This document shows positions 1 to 7,227 of a stretch of DNA of 40,590 nt, one piece after another. The position numbers and the translations under genes are program-made. The stretch spans positions 11,156 through 51,745 of the forward strand of contig NZ_LIUQ01000016.1 of NCBI RefSeq assembly GCF_001276715.1. The letters run 5' to 3'. The notes below the pieces were generated by a model. That model was given only the letters and a program-made list of their open reading frames with translations. It had not been told where the DNA came from and searched no databases. Every line of letters starts with the position of its first letter. The first letter of the stretch is position 1. Source of the stretch: Planktothricoides sp. SR001 (GTDB lineage: Bacteria > Cyanobacteriota > Cyanobacteriia > Cyanobacteriales > Laspinemataceae).

Positions 1-25
1 CTCTTCCCCCCACACCGATGGCAGC

Positions 26-60
26 CCTACACCCTACACCCTACACCCTACGCCCTAAAC
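26..60. repeat. CCCTACA heptamer tandem repeat
   Basis: About four to five head-to-tail copies of a CCTACAC heptamer, with small variants at the right end, directly beyond the 3' end of ispF. The same heptamer run recurs at 13139-13185. It looks like slippage-prone intergenic filler dispersed in this genome. No coding or regulatory role can be read from it. Confidence 0.8.
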
Positions 61-63
61 AAA

Positions 64-552
64 TTAATTAGCTTTGACGAGTAAGGCTACGGCATACGCG
101 GAAATCCCTTCTTCCCGCCCTTCGGGGCCGAGTTTTTCGTTGGTGGTGGCTTTGACTCCTACTTGGTCAGGGTCGATCCCCAAGACTGTTGAGAGGCGAT
201 CGCGCATTTTGCTAATATGCGGTTTTAATTTAGGCCGTTCTGCCACCACCACAGAGTCAATATTGCTCACTTGCCACCCTTTCTCTTTGATTAACTGGTT
301 AACTTGGGCTAATAACACTAAACTATCGGCACCTTTCCAGCGATCGTCCGTGGGCGGAAAGTAGTGACCAATGTCTCCTAAACTGAGGGCACCGAGCATG
401 GCGTCCATGATCGCATGAGTTAACACATCTGCATCGCTATGACCCACTAATCCCAAGGAATGCTCAATTTTGACTCCCCCCAGAATTAGTGCGCGATCGC
501 TTCCTAAGCGGTGGATATCATAACCATTGCCAATTCTAATTTGAACCGTCAT
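64..552 (-). CDS. ispF: 2-C-methyl-D-erythritol 2,4-cyclodiphosphate synthase
   Basis: IspF converts CDP-methylerythritol 2-phosphate to the cyclic diphosphate in the cytosolic MEP pathway of isoprenoid synthesis. This pathway feeds carotenoid, phytol and quinone synthesis in cyanobacteria. The 162-aa product has the usual length and all signature blocks: [10 protein letters not shown] near the N-terminus with the metal-binding Asp/His, [15 protein letters not shown] with the second metal His, and [14 protein letters not shown] near the C-terminus. A GTG/TTG extension is possible up to 558. ATG at 552 gives the family-typical start ([10 protein letters not shown]) and is preferred. The gene runs toward the left edge and has no visible operon partner in the window. 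Confidence 0.96.
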   Translation of the reverse strand: MTVQIRIGNGYDIHRLGSDRALILGGVKIEHSLGLVGHSDADVLTHAIMDAMLGALSLGDIGHYFPPTDDRWKGADSLVLLAQVNQLIKEKGWQVSNIDSVVVAERPKLKPHISKMRDRLSTVLGIDPDQVGVKATTNEKLGPEGREEGISAYAVALLVKAN

Positions 553-558
553 CACCAA

Positions 559-982
559 AAATCCTCAAAAAATCCTCATTCGTCCTACCGGGCAAATTTT
601 ATCGGAAATAGGGAACAGGAAACGGGTAACCGCCATCGTGCATAGTAGTGCAGGGGTGCCGATCCTGTAAAGTCGCGATCGCTGTGGGGAACCGCCAACC
701 GTCAACAACTAACCAAGGACTTTCTGACCAATGATCGTAGATACTCGCTTGCGGTTTTATCGACAAGACACTATCGTCATTCTGGATCCCTAATAGGTTT
801 TCTCGTTGGGTCTTGATTAAAAAAATGTGGTTTATGTCACACAAATTTGCAATTTAGGGTATAATAATAATAAGTGAAGGATAAGGGATAAAGATAAGCT
901 TTGAAACAATTGTGTAAAAATGCTGATTCTACCAGAATATTCCTGATTATTAATCAATTCCTAAAATATCGAGGTGAAAACT
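559..982. other. intergenic region, promoter-like site but no convincing gene
   Basis: An open frame on the minus strand (599-844) exists here. Its translation is low in coding character and overlaps HIP1-rich filler, so it is not called. Near 860-865 there is a TATAAT hexamer followed by AT-rich DNA, about 115 bases before the DUF7219 gene. It is a plausible -10 box, but no good -35 box sits 16-18 bases upstream. Confidence 0.5.
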
Positions 983-1228
983 ATGATTAAAAGCGCTGAA
1001 TTTATTCATCCTCATAGCCATTTCTATGGTGAATTAACTCCAGAAAATGTTGAATTTCATAACCGGATGGAAGATTTTGTTCAAGAAGCGACGTTAATTT
1101 CTAATTTAGCGGGCAATGGCAAGATGTCTTTGGAAGAAGCGTATGGCGAAATTGAAAAACTCTGGCAACAACTGGGTCAGAGTAAAGAAGAGTTAAAGAT
1201 TGGGAAATCTTTGGCTGAGGTTAGATAA
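983..1228 (+). CDS. DUF7219 family small protein
   Basis: An 81-aa acidic protein with the pattern FIHPHSHFYGELTPEN, then LISNLAGNGKMSLEEAY and a C-terminal helix with LWQQLGQSKEELKIG. I recognise this as the small cyanobacterial family now called DUF7219; no function is known. An in-frame GTG lies at 974, but it is part of a GAGGTG Shine-Dalgarno sequence six bases before the ATG at 983, so the ATG is the better start. No signal peptide or membrane segment is present. It is monocistronic, with a strong hairpin terminator about 65 bases downstream. Confidence 0.85.
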   Translation: MIKSAEFIHPHSHFYGELTPENVEFHNRMEDFVQEATLISNLAGNGKMSLEEAYGEIEKLWQQLGQSKEELKIGKSLAEVR

Positions 1229-1292
1229 ATATCTCATAATTTAGAGGCTAGTAAATATGCACTTACTCCCAGATTATTGACTCATCACGGAT

Positions 1293-1325
1293 AAAAAACC
1301 CGGTTTCTCTGAAACCGGGTTTTTT
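1293..1325. terminator. Bidirectional hairpin terminator (CCCGGTTTC family)
   Basis: A perfect 15-bp inverted repeat, AAAAAACCCGGTTTC / GAAACCGGGTTTTTT, with a three-base TCT loop. It carries U-tracts in both orientations, so it should stop transcription from the DUF7219 gene and from any minus-strand transcript. A sister hairpin built on the same CAGAAACC core follows the TolC-family gene at 26895-26954, so the core is a dispersed element. A minus-strand frame across this site (1263-1457) is probably spurious. Confidence 0.85.
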
Positions 1326-1506
1326 ATGTGAAAAAATAATTTGCTGGACAATTTGCTGGATAAGTTGTGAGAAGTTGTGGAAAAGCGATGGAGAAGTTAA
1401 CTTGCGGTGACAATCCAGAAACCAGCAATTTGCTGGGAATTGCTTTGGCTGAAACATAATGGCACTCCAACAGACACTTGACTGAGTTTCATTTTCTGGG
1501 ATTGTA

Positions 1507-1698
1507 TTAGCGATCGAGTAAACCGGAAAATTTCCAAGTCATATAAACGGCAAAGGCTTTACCTAAATCGTTCATAGCTTGATCGAATTCTTGCGGGTGA
1601 AATTCAGTAGAAGTTTTGGGTTGAGGTTGAGGTTGGGTTTGGGTTTGGGTTTGGGTTTGGGCTTGGGTTTCGGTTTCTTTCGAGGTTTGGTTAATCAT
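1507..1698 (-). CDS. Small hypothetical protein with TQ/PQ repeat
   Basis: A 63-aa frame. Its N-terminal half is a low-complexity run of alternating T/P and Q, arising from a hexanucleotide repeat near 1621-1665. The C-terminal 28 residues (FHPQEFDQAMNDLGKAFAV, then a Tyr-Met-Thr-Trp stretch ending in Leu-Leu-Asp-Arg) look like a genuine amphipathic helix. I do not recognise the family. The Shine-Dalgarno sequence is weak. The compact, well-formed C-terminus argues for a real gene with a variable linker. An overlapping plus-strand Leu-Gly frame is a shadow of the repeat. Confidence 0.45.
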   Translation of the reverse strand: MINQTSKETETQAQTQTQTQTQPQPQPKTSTEFHPQEFDQAMNDLGKAFAVYMTWKFSGLLDR

Positions 1699-1957
1699 AA
1701 AATGTCTTTGCTTGAAATCGTTAATTACATATTCAGGCTAATTAGGCAGCTTTCAGGATAAATTCATGCCAGTTTTTAAGCTGTCACTGTTGGCGAACAT
1801 CTCCAGGTAAGGTTTTTTGTACTATCTAAAATCCGAAATAATCACTGGTGGGAATGTAGTAGGGTGGCATTGGGGCAAAAAATTCCGATTCCCGTGGTAA
1901 AAGCGATTGGACAAAAGTGATACGATCGCACTGATCTAATCATTTCAGAGGGACTTT

Positions 1958-2164
1958 ATGGCCACAAACAGCAAAACTATTACCCTGAGTCAATTTTTAA
2001 AGTTCATGGGTATTGCCGATACCGGAGGACAGGCAAAAATGATGATTCAATCGGGGGAGGTTCTGGTCAATGGTGTGGTTGATACCCGACGAGGCAGACA
2101 ATTAGTGACAGGCGATCGCGTGACGGTGGGTTCACAAACTTTTGAGGTTGATGTGAATCAATAG
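1958..2164 (+). CDS. RNA-binding S4 domain protein (YbcJ/YaaA type)
   Basis: A 68-aa single S4 domain with the diagnostic QFLKFMGIADTGGQAKMMI, then SGEVLVNGVVDTRRGRQL and the terminal GDRVTVGS block. Stand-alone S4 proteins of this size bind structured RNA, usually ribosomal. The ATG at 1958 is preceded by GAGGGAC at good spacing. The gene converges with the LD-carboxypeptidase gene; only 39 bases separate their ends, and no clear terminator lies between them. Confidence 0.9.
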   Translation: MATNSKTITLSQFLKFMGIADTGGQAKMMIQSGEVLVNGVVDTRRGRQLVTGDRVTVGSQTFEVDVNQ

Positions 2165-2203
2165 TAAGGCGATAGATTGTTTCTTTTCTACCTGCTTAAT
2201 TTA

Positions 2204-3262
2204 TTATATCACGGCGGACTCTAACATTCGGATGGTGGCGTTATTTGCATCAATTTCCACGGGAACACCAATGGGAATGGTAAATTTATCGGGAATATGT
2301 CCGATCGCCGACCCATACCAAGCGGGAATTCCTAACGGTTTGATGATATCCGATAAAACTTGGGGTAAAGTCAGGGAGGGATCGTCGTCTTCACCAGGGG
2401 TACAGTTGCGACATTGAGCAAAAATAAACCCAGAAATTTGATCGAGGATGCCCGCGATTTTTAGCTGAGTTAACATTCGGTCGATGCGGTAGATATCTTC
2501 GCCAATTTCTTCCACAAATAAAATGGTTTGATTCCAGTCCGGTAAATAAGGAGAACCCACCATTGAAGTCAGGACGGATAAGTTACCACCCACAATCCGT
2601 CCGGTGGCTTTTCCAGGGGCGATCGCCTCCCCAGAAATTCTCACCGGATTGACCATTTTCACCGCCCCCCCATTAAATAGAATCCGTTGGAAATATTCTA
2701 AAGAAAACTGATTCCATTCAGAAGTGCCCACCGGCCCATGAAAAGTCACCATGCCACTGCGGGCATAAATCGCCAATAATAAGGAAGTAATATCGCTATA
2801 TCCCATAATAATTTTGGGATTTTGGCGAATTAAATTATAGTCCAACAAGGGCAAAATTCGATGGCAACCCCAACCCCCCCGCAGGGTTAACAAGGCTTTG
2901 ACGGAATCATCCGCAAACATAGCCTGAATATCCGCAGCGCGATCGCGGTCTTTCCCGGCTAAATAACCGTATTCATCTAAAATATGCGCCCCACGCTTCA
3001 CCTTTAATCCCAACTTGGCTAAGGCTTTTTCCGTATATTCAACATCTTCTAAATCCACCGGACTCGCGGGATTAATTAAACCAACCGTATCCCCGACTTT
3101 TAGTTTTGGCGGTTTCAGGATATGGTCAGGCATATTGTCAGGCATAGTATCAGGCAATGACTGATCTGTGGCAGCAGCAGGCAGTTTAGTTGCCAACAAA
3201 GATAGTCCCAAAAAATGAAAAAATTGACGGCGATTATAAATTCCTTGAGACAGTTTAAACAT
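2204..3262 (-). CDS. LD-carboxypeptidase (peptidase family S66)
   Basis: The family cleaves the L,D bond of murein tetrapeptides during wall recycling, or acts as an MccF-like esterase. The catalytic blocks are visible: nucleophile in IIMGYSDITSLL, Glu in LFVEEIGEDIYR and His in SAIGHIPDKF, with the GGNLSVLTSMVG block between. The start at 3262 is chosen because AGGA precedes it and because it places a twin-arginine-like signal (NRRQFFHFLGLSLLATKLPA) at the N-terminus. An upstream in-frame start at 3331 would only add an unlikely leader. Mature length suits S66. The gene lies 139 bases behind the ArsB/NhaD transporter gene on the same strand with no hairpin terminator between, so cotranscription is possible. 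Confidence 0.9.
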   Translation of the reverse strand: MFKLSQGIYNRRQFFHFLGLSLLATKLPAAATDQSLPDTMPDNMPDHILKPPKLKVGDTVGLINPASPVDLEDVEYTEKALAKLGLKVKRGAHILDEYGYLAGKDRDRAADIQAMFADDSVKALLTLRGGWGCHRILPLLDYNLIRQNPKIIMGYSDITSLLLAIYARSGMVTFHGPVGTSEWNQFSLEYFQRILFNGGAVKMVNPVRISGEAIAPGKATGRIVGGNLSVLTSMVGSPYLPDWNQTILFVEEIGEDIYRIDRMLTQLKIAGILDQISGFIFAQCRNCTPGEDDDPSLTLPQVLSDIIKPLGIPAWYGSAIGHIPDKFTIPIGVPVEIDANNATIRMLESAVI

Positions 3263-3401
3263 AAAATTAATCCTGTAATTATGAGGAGAGAGAATAGAGG
3301 AGAGAGGAGAAGTGAAAAGTAAAAATTTCAATGAAATATCACCATTTCCTCTATTTTCTATGCTCTATCCTTTATGTTTTATCCTCTATCCTCCCATTTG
3401 A

Positions 3402-4748
3402 CTATGACAATAACCCCGCAATAAAGATGGCGGAAATAATTAACTGCACTGCCATCATAGGCAAACCGTAGCGCAGAAACTTATGAAAAGAAATCTCCCG
3501 ACCATGTTGTTCGGAAATACCCGCAGCAACAATATTAGAAGAAGCTCCCACCAAAGTGCCATTTCCCCCTAAAGTTGCCCCAAACATCATGGCATAAAAT
3601 AAGGGTAAAACTTCGGGAGGAAAATTACCGGAAAAGTTGGGATCGAGAATTTCTGGCCCGACCATGCCAATATTGACGATATATTGTTTCAGCAGGGGAA
3701 CCATTGCCACTACCAAAGGAATATTGGGAATCACACTAGATAATATCCCGACTATAAACACTAAGATTAATGACCCCAGAGCGATATTATTCCCGATCAC
3801 AGCCGCTAAAATTTTAGCCAGTTGACTGGTGACTCCGGTTTTTTCTAATCCACCAATTAAGACAAAGGTGGACATGAAAAATATTAGGGTACTCCAGTCT
3901 ACATCTCGGAGGATATTATGCACTGTGTCAATTTTAGTTTGATGGGCTAATAGTAGGGCTAAACTTGCGCCTAAGAGGGCAACAGATGCGGGGTCAATGG
4001 GAATGGGTAAAGATTCTCCAATTACAAAGAAAGTTAAGACGATCCCCACGATCACTCCGCCTAACATTAACACCTTGGGATGATTAATTTTCGGATGGGG
4101 TAAGTCCTCTAAGTGTTCAAATTTTGTCTGCCAGATTTTCCGAAATAGAAAAGGAGCGATCGCCAATACGGACAAAACTGCCAGCAGTCCGCCAAAACTT
4201 AGTTTAACTAAATATTGATTAAAGCTCATATTAATCGAACTGCCGACAATAAATGTCGCTGGGTCGCCCACCAATGTCAATAAACCGGCACTATTTGCGA
4301 CAAAGACCATTAATATGAGTAATGGCACAAAATCTACCCCAATTTCCTGAGCCATTGGCGGAATTAAAGGCGCTAACAACATCACCGTTGTGGCATTGGG
4401 TAAAACCGCACAAATGGGGGTGGTAATGCCGATGACTGCGAGTAATAAAACCTTGCCACTGCCTTTGGCAATCATTACCATTTGAGTGGCGATATATTCA
4501 AATACTTTCGTTGGTTCAAACGCCCGAACTAAGACCATCACCCCAAAAAAAAGCGCCAAAGTTGCATAGCTTTGGGTAATGTAACTCATCGCTTCTTTCA
4601 GGGTCATTACATGGGCAAAGACCAAAATTAATGCTCCCAATAAAGCGGCCACTGTCAGATGGATTTTTTCTGAAATAATAATCCCAATGACCCCAAGAAA
4701 CGTGGCTAGGGATATCACCGCTGGTAAATTCATTTCTATAAAGTTCAT
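3402..4748 (-). CDS. ArsB/NhaD-type ion transporter (IT superfamily)
   Basis: A 448-aa polytopic membrane protein with about 11-12 hydrophobic segments. Two repeated core blocks are visible: PNATTVMLLAPLIPPMAQ, then NSAGLLTLVGDPATFIVG in the first half, and SVIPNIPLVVAMVPL with GATLGGNGTLVGASSNIVAA in the second. These are the re-entrant substrate-binding loops of ArsB/NhaD/SLC13-like carriers. The family moves Na+/H+, arsenite or dicarboxylates. The ion is not readable from sequence, but NhaD-like Na+/H+ exchange is the likely reading. A GGAG about ten bases upstream supports the ATG at 4748. It has a long leader (about 370 bases after a c-di-AMP riboswitch), which suggests control by osmotic or ion status. 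Confidence 0.9.
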   Translation of the reverse strand: MNFIEMNLPAVISLATFLGVIGIIISEKIHLTVAALLGALILVFAHVMTLKEAMSYITQSYATLALFFGVMVLVRAFEPTKVFEYIATQMVMIAKGSGKVLLLAVIGITTPICAVLPNATTVMLLAPLIPPMAQEIGVDFVPLLILMVFVANSAGLLTLVGDPATFIVGSSINMSFNQYLVKLSFGGLLAVLSVLAIAPFLFRKIWQTKFEHLEDLPHPKINHPKVLMLGGVIVGIVLTFFVIGESLPIPIDPASVALLGASLALLLAHQTKIDTVHNILRDVDWSTLIFFMSTFVLIGGLEKTGVTSQLAKILAAVIGNNIALGSLILVFIVGILSSVIPNIPLVVAMVPLLKQYIVNIGMVGPEILDPNFSGNFPPEVLPLFYAMMFGATLGGNGTLVGASSNIVAAGISEQHGREISFHKFLRYGLPMMAVQLIISAIFIAGLLS

Positions 4749-4844
4749 AAATTATGCTCCGCTGTGATGAGTGCATGATTGGCTGACTAGAAAAACCCCC
4801 AGTCTCAACCTGTTGGCGAAAACGCGAAAATTAGCCATAATTGT

Positions 4845-5021
4845 TTAATCATCATTTTCTAGGTATTGATTCAATTCAATGATTGGATCCACAAATATTT
4901 GTGCATTTTGTTCTAAACAATATGTTGACTTTAAGCCGGTCTGTTTAACTCTAATCTCCTGACCAGATCGCTAATCTTCAGAAATATTGCTAGGCTTTTC
5001 ATTTTTTGATGTAAAAATCAT
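4845..5021 (-). pseudogene. Small ORF in the transporter leader, split by an in-frame TAG
   Basis: Between the riboswitch and the transporter an ATG at 5021 with GGAG eight bases upstream opens a frame of 58 codons to TAA at 4845-4847. It is interrupted only by a TAG at 4971-4973 (codon 17). Downstream of the stop the frame continues with balanced, protein-like composition (for example QEIRVKQTGLKSTYCLEQNA and FVDPIIELNQYLENDD). It may be a decayed small gene or a 16-aa leader peptide. The family is not recognised, and the frame could be open by chance. Confidence 0.3.
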
Positions 5022-5115
5022 AAATTGACTCCAATTCAATCCAGTTTAGGTTTACAGCGTCGTCATTATTTACTGAGTCACTGAATGAAGTCAAAACATT
5101 TTTTAAAATGCTGAT

Positions 5116-5275
5116 TCACCAGTCCTCTCCCAATGCCGCCGGGGTTAGCTGACGGGCTAGAAATGAGAGTTTTTCTTCTCTAAATACTTGAAATATTAGA
5201 GATACGCCCCAAGGTTGGTTCCCCCGTTTCCTCTCCTTGGCGTTCAGATTTTTCAAAGCTAAGGAACTAGGCTGA
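5116..5275 (-). promoter_or_regulatory. c-di-AMP riboswitch (ydaO/yuaA family)
   Basis: Read on the minus strand, the element carries the signature blocks of the ydaO/yuaA motif: GCCAAGGAGAGGAAACGGGG, then GGGGGAACCAACCTTGGGGC, a variable stem, TTTCTAGCCCGTCAGCTAAC, then CCCCGGCGGCATTGGGAGAGGA in part. A closing helix forms between the 5' side (5275 downward, UCAGCCUAGUUCC) and the 3' side (GGACUGGUGA), with two single-base bulges. The variable hairpin pairs TATCTCTAAT-type and AGAGAA-type arms. It precedes the ArsB/NhaD transporter in the same orientation. Known members bind c-di-AMP and usually repress ion, osmolyte or wall genes. No classical terminator is evident just downstream, so the expression platform is unclear. 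Confidence 0.9.
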
Positions 5276-5675
5276 CTTATTCTGTTTACTTAGGGGATAA
5301 GTCTAGCATAAAAAAATTTTTTTTTCAACATAACTTCAATCCAATGGTGTTTTGGCTTTTCTTTAAATTTAGAAGCGTGGGCAAGATTTTGCCCATATAG
5401 TAAATTGATTAAGAGCAATTCTCAAGTAAGTCAGGATGAATCGCGGCTGGTTTTACTAGATAGACAAGAAAGCTTTCATCCTGGATCGATCCCCCCACGC
5501 CCGCTTAAAAAGGGGCTTTTTGGAATGAAAGCAAGAAGTCTAATATTCGACGCCGAATCCCCTCTAGCTTTCTGATTTACCCGGAAATTTGGCTTTTCCT
5601 ATCAATGATTTCAAGTTTGACTGTAAAGTTGTGTAAAGACCTTGTTTCAATGTTTGAATTTGGAAGTGCATAAAA
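5276..5675. other. intergenic region upstream of riboswitch and desaturase fusion
   Basis: This holds the presumed minus-strand promoter for the riboswitch transcript and the upstream region of the plus-strand desaturase-SDR gene. A GGGCAAGATTTTGCCC hairpin lies near 5379-5394. A minus-strand frame at 5577-5864 overlaps the next gene and is not credible. No gene is seen. Confidence 0.6.
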
Positions 5676-6944
5676 ATGATGAATTTTTGGATCGTCAGCG
5701 CCAGTTGGGGTTTCGGTTCGGTTTTGTTCGCGGAACTGGTGCGAGACCTTTATCACTTTGTCAGCCATATTTTTCCCCCTCTGTATCGCTTGCACGTCTG
5801 GCATCATCGGGTTTTTCGTCCGGATCTGACGCCGGTTAGCGAGCGAATTTATCGCGACGCCCACTGGCGCAATGATGTGCCAGAAGCTTTGGTGATGCTG
5901 AGTTTTGGCCTATTTTTGTGGGTGGTGGCGCATTTTGCTGCCCCAGAACACCAATGGTTTGCCCTGGTGGGTTGTTTGTACACTTTGAGTTTTTTGGCAA
6001 GCGCGATCGCCCGGGGAATGGGGTTAGAAGGGGCCGATGAATTGACGGATTTAACCCATACTCCTGGGCCATTTCTTGCCCCACCGTCTCACTGGTTGGT
6101 CAATCGAACTTATCACTGGCGACATCATTTTGATAACCAAAATGCTTATTTTTGCGGTACTTTAACTTTGGTGGATCGAATCATGGGCACAGCACTTTCT
6201 TTGAAGGGGAAAACGATCGCCGTTACTGGGGCTTCTGGAACTTTGGGGCGATCGCTCTTATTTCAGTTACAAAAAGCGGGGGCAAAAGTCATCGCCCTGA
6301 CTTCTAGCAATCAAACCCTGACTCTGAATATTAATGGGGAAGAATTGCCGATAAAAACGATTTCTTGGCAAGCGGGTCAAGAATCCGAGTTAGCCAAAGT
6401 ATTAGAAAAAGTGGATATTTTGGTAATCAATCACGGCATGAATGTTCATGGGGAAAGAACCCCAGAAGCGATCGCGCAATGTTATGAAATTAACGCCTTT
6501 TCCGCTTGGCGACTCCTGGAACTATTTCTCACCACGGTGAAAACTAATGAAGATATTGCCCGCAAAGAAATTTGGGTGAATACTTCTGAAGCGGAATCAA
6601 ATCCTGCGTTTAGTCCCTTATATGAACTCAGCAAACGCACCCTGGGGGACTTAGTAACCCTGCGGCGTTTAGACAGTCCTTGCGTGATTCGCAAACTAAT
6701 TCTTGGCCCGTTTAAAAGTAACCTCAATCCTATTGGCATTATGTCAGCGGACTGGGTAGCCAAACAAATCGTGAAACAGGCGATCGCGGATACTCGGAAT
6801 ATCATTGTCACCATCAATCCTTTGACCTTTATCACCTTTCCCATCAAAGAATTTTTTGTCAGCACCTACTTTAAACTCTTCACCCGGAAAGCCGCCAAAG
6901 TGACAACTGCCGATGAAACTAACCCAGTCAAAATTACTCCGTAG
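5676..6944 (+). CDS. Sterol desaturase-like / short-chain dehydrogenase fusion
   Basis: A 422-aa two-domain protein. Residues about 1-170 resemble the fatty-acid hydroxylase/sterol desaturase fold: His clusters DLYHFVSHIF, LHVWHHRVF and YHWRHHFDNQNAYFCG could hold a di-iron site. Residues about 178-400 form an SDR Rossmann domain with TGASGTLGRSL for cofactor binding, LVINHGMNVHG, a Ser in NTSEAE and the catalytic YELSK (Tyr-x3-Lys). This fusion is a known cyanobacterial architecture with unknown substrate; lipid or carotenoid-like alcohols are a guess. ATG at 5676 follows a weak ribosome site, and ATG at 5679 is almost equivalent. The neighbours give no pathway clue. Confidence 0.85.
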   Translation: MMNFWIVSASWGFGSVLFAELVRDLYHFVSHIFPPLYRLHVWHHRVFRPDLTPVSERIYRDAHWRNDVPEALVMLSFGLFLWVVAHFAAPEHQWFALVGCLYTLSFLASAIARGMGLEGADELTDLTHTPGPFLAPPSHWLVNRTYHWRHHFDNQNAYFCGTLTLVDRIMGTALSLKGKTIAVTGASGTLGRSLLFQLQKAGAKVIALTSSNQTLTLNINGEELPIKTISWQAGQESELAKVLEKVDILVINHGMNVHGERTPEAIAQCYEINAFSAWRLLELFLTTVKTNEDIARKEIWVNTSEAESNPAFSPLYELSKRTLGDLVTLRRLDSPCVIRKLILGPFKSNLNPIGIMSADWVAKQIVKQAIADTRNIIVTINPLTFITFPIKEFFVSTYFKLFTRKAAKVTTADETNPVKITP

Positions 6945-6989
6945 AATTGTAGGTGACAGAGGAACTAAGTTTCTCTTATAGAAATAACC

Positions 6990-7020
6990 CAGTAGGGGTT
7001 TGGATATGCAAACCCCTACA
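6990..7020. repeat. Small palindromic hairpin after desaturase-SDR gene
   Basis: An imperfect-free inverted repeat, GTAGGGGTTTG / CAAACCCCTAC, with a six-base loop, 46 bases after the desaturase-SDR stop. It could act as a weak terminator but lacks a U-tract. Similar GTAGGGG-tipped palindromes recur at 35 kb, so it may belong to a dispersed palindrome family. The rest of the 6945-7227 gap is AT-rich and featureless. Confidence 0.6.
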
Positions 7021-7227
7021 TTAGAATTATTGCAAAAGTATCGTTCATCCGGTGGCGGTTTGAAGGGGGTAGTAAAATAAAGGTCTAATCAAAAAAATTA
7101 GCCTATTAATAATTAACAAAAAGCTATAAAAAATCAAGATAACATTGTCAAAAAATAAATAATATGTTATAAAATAACAATAATAATGGTAAAAACCAAA
7201 ACTGGGAACTTAACAAGGAATTAACTG

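Noticed and set aside
599-844. Minus-strand 81-aa ORF
   Set aside because: Composition is poor, it has no recognisable motif or ribosome site, and it lies in HIP1-containing intergenic filler.
1263-1457. Minus-strand 64-aa ORF
   Set aside because: It reads straight through a strong bidirectional terminator hairpin and has no family resemblance.
5577-5864. Minus-strand 95-aa ORF
   Set aside because: Largely antisense to the well-supported desaturase-SDR gene; no motif.
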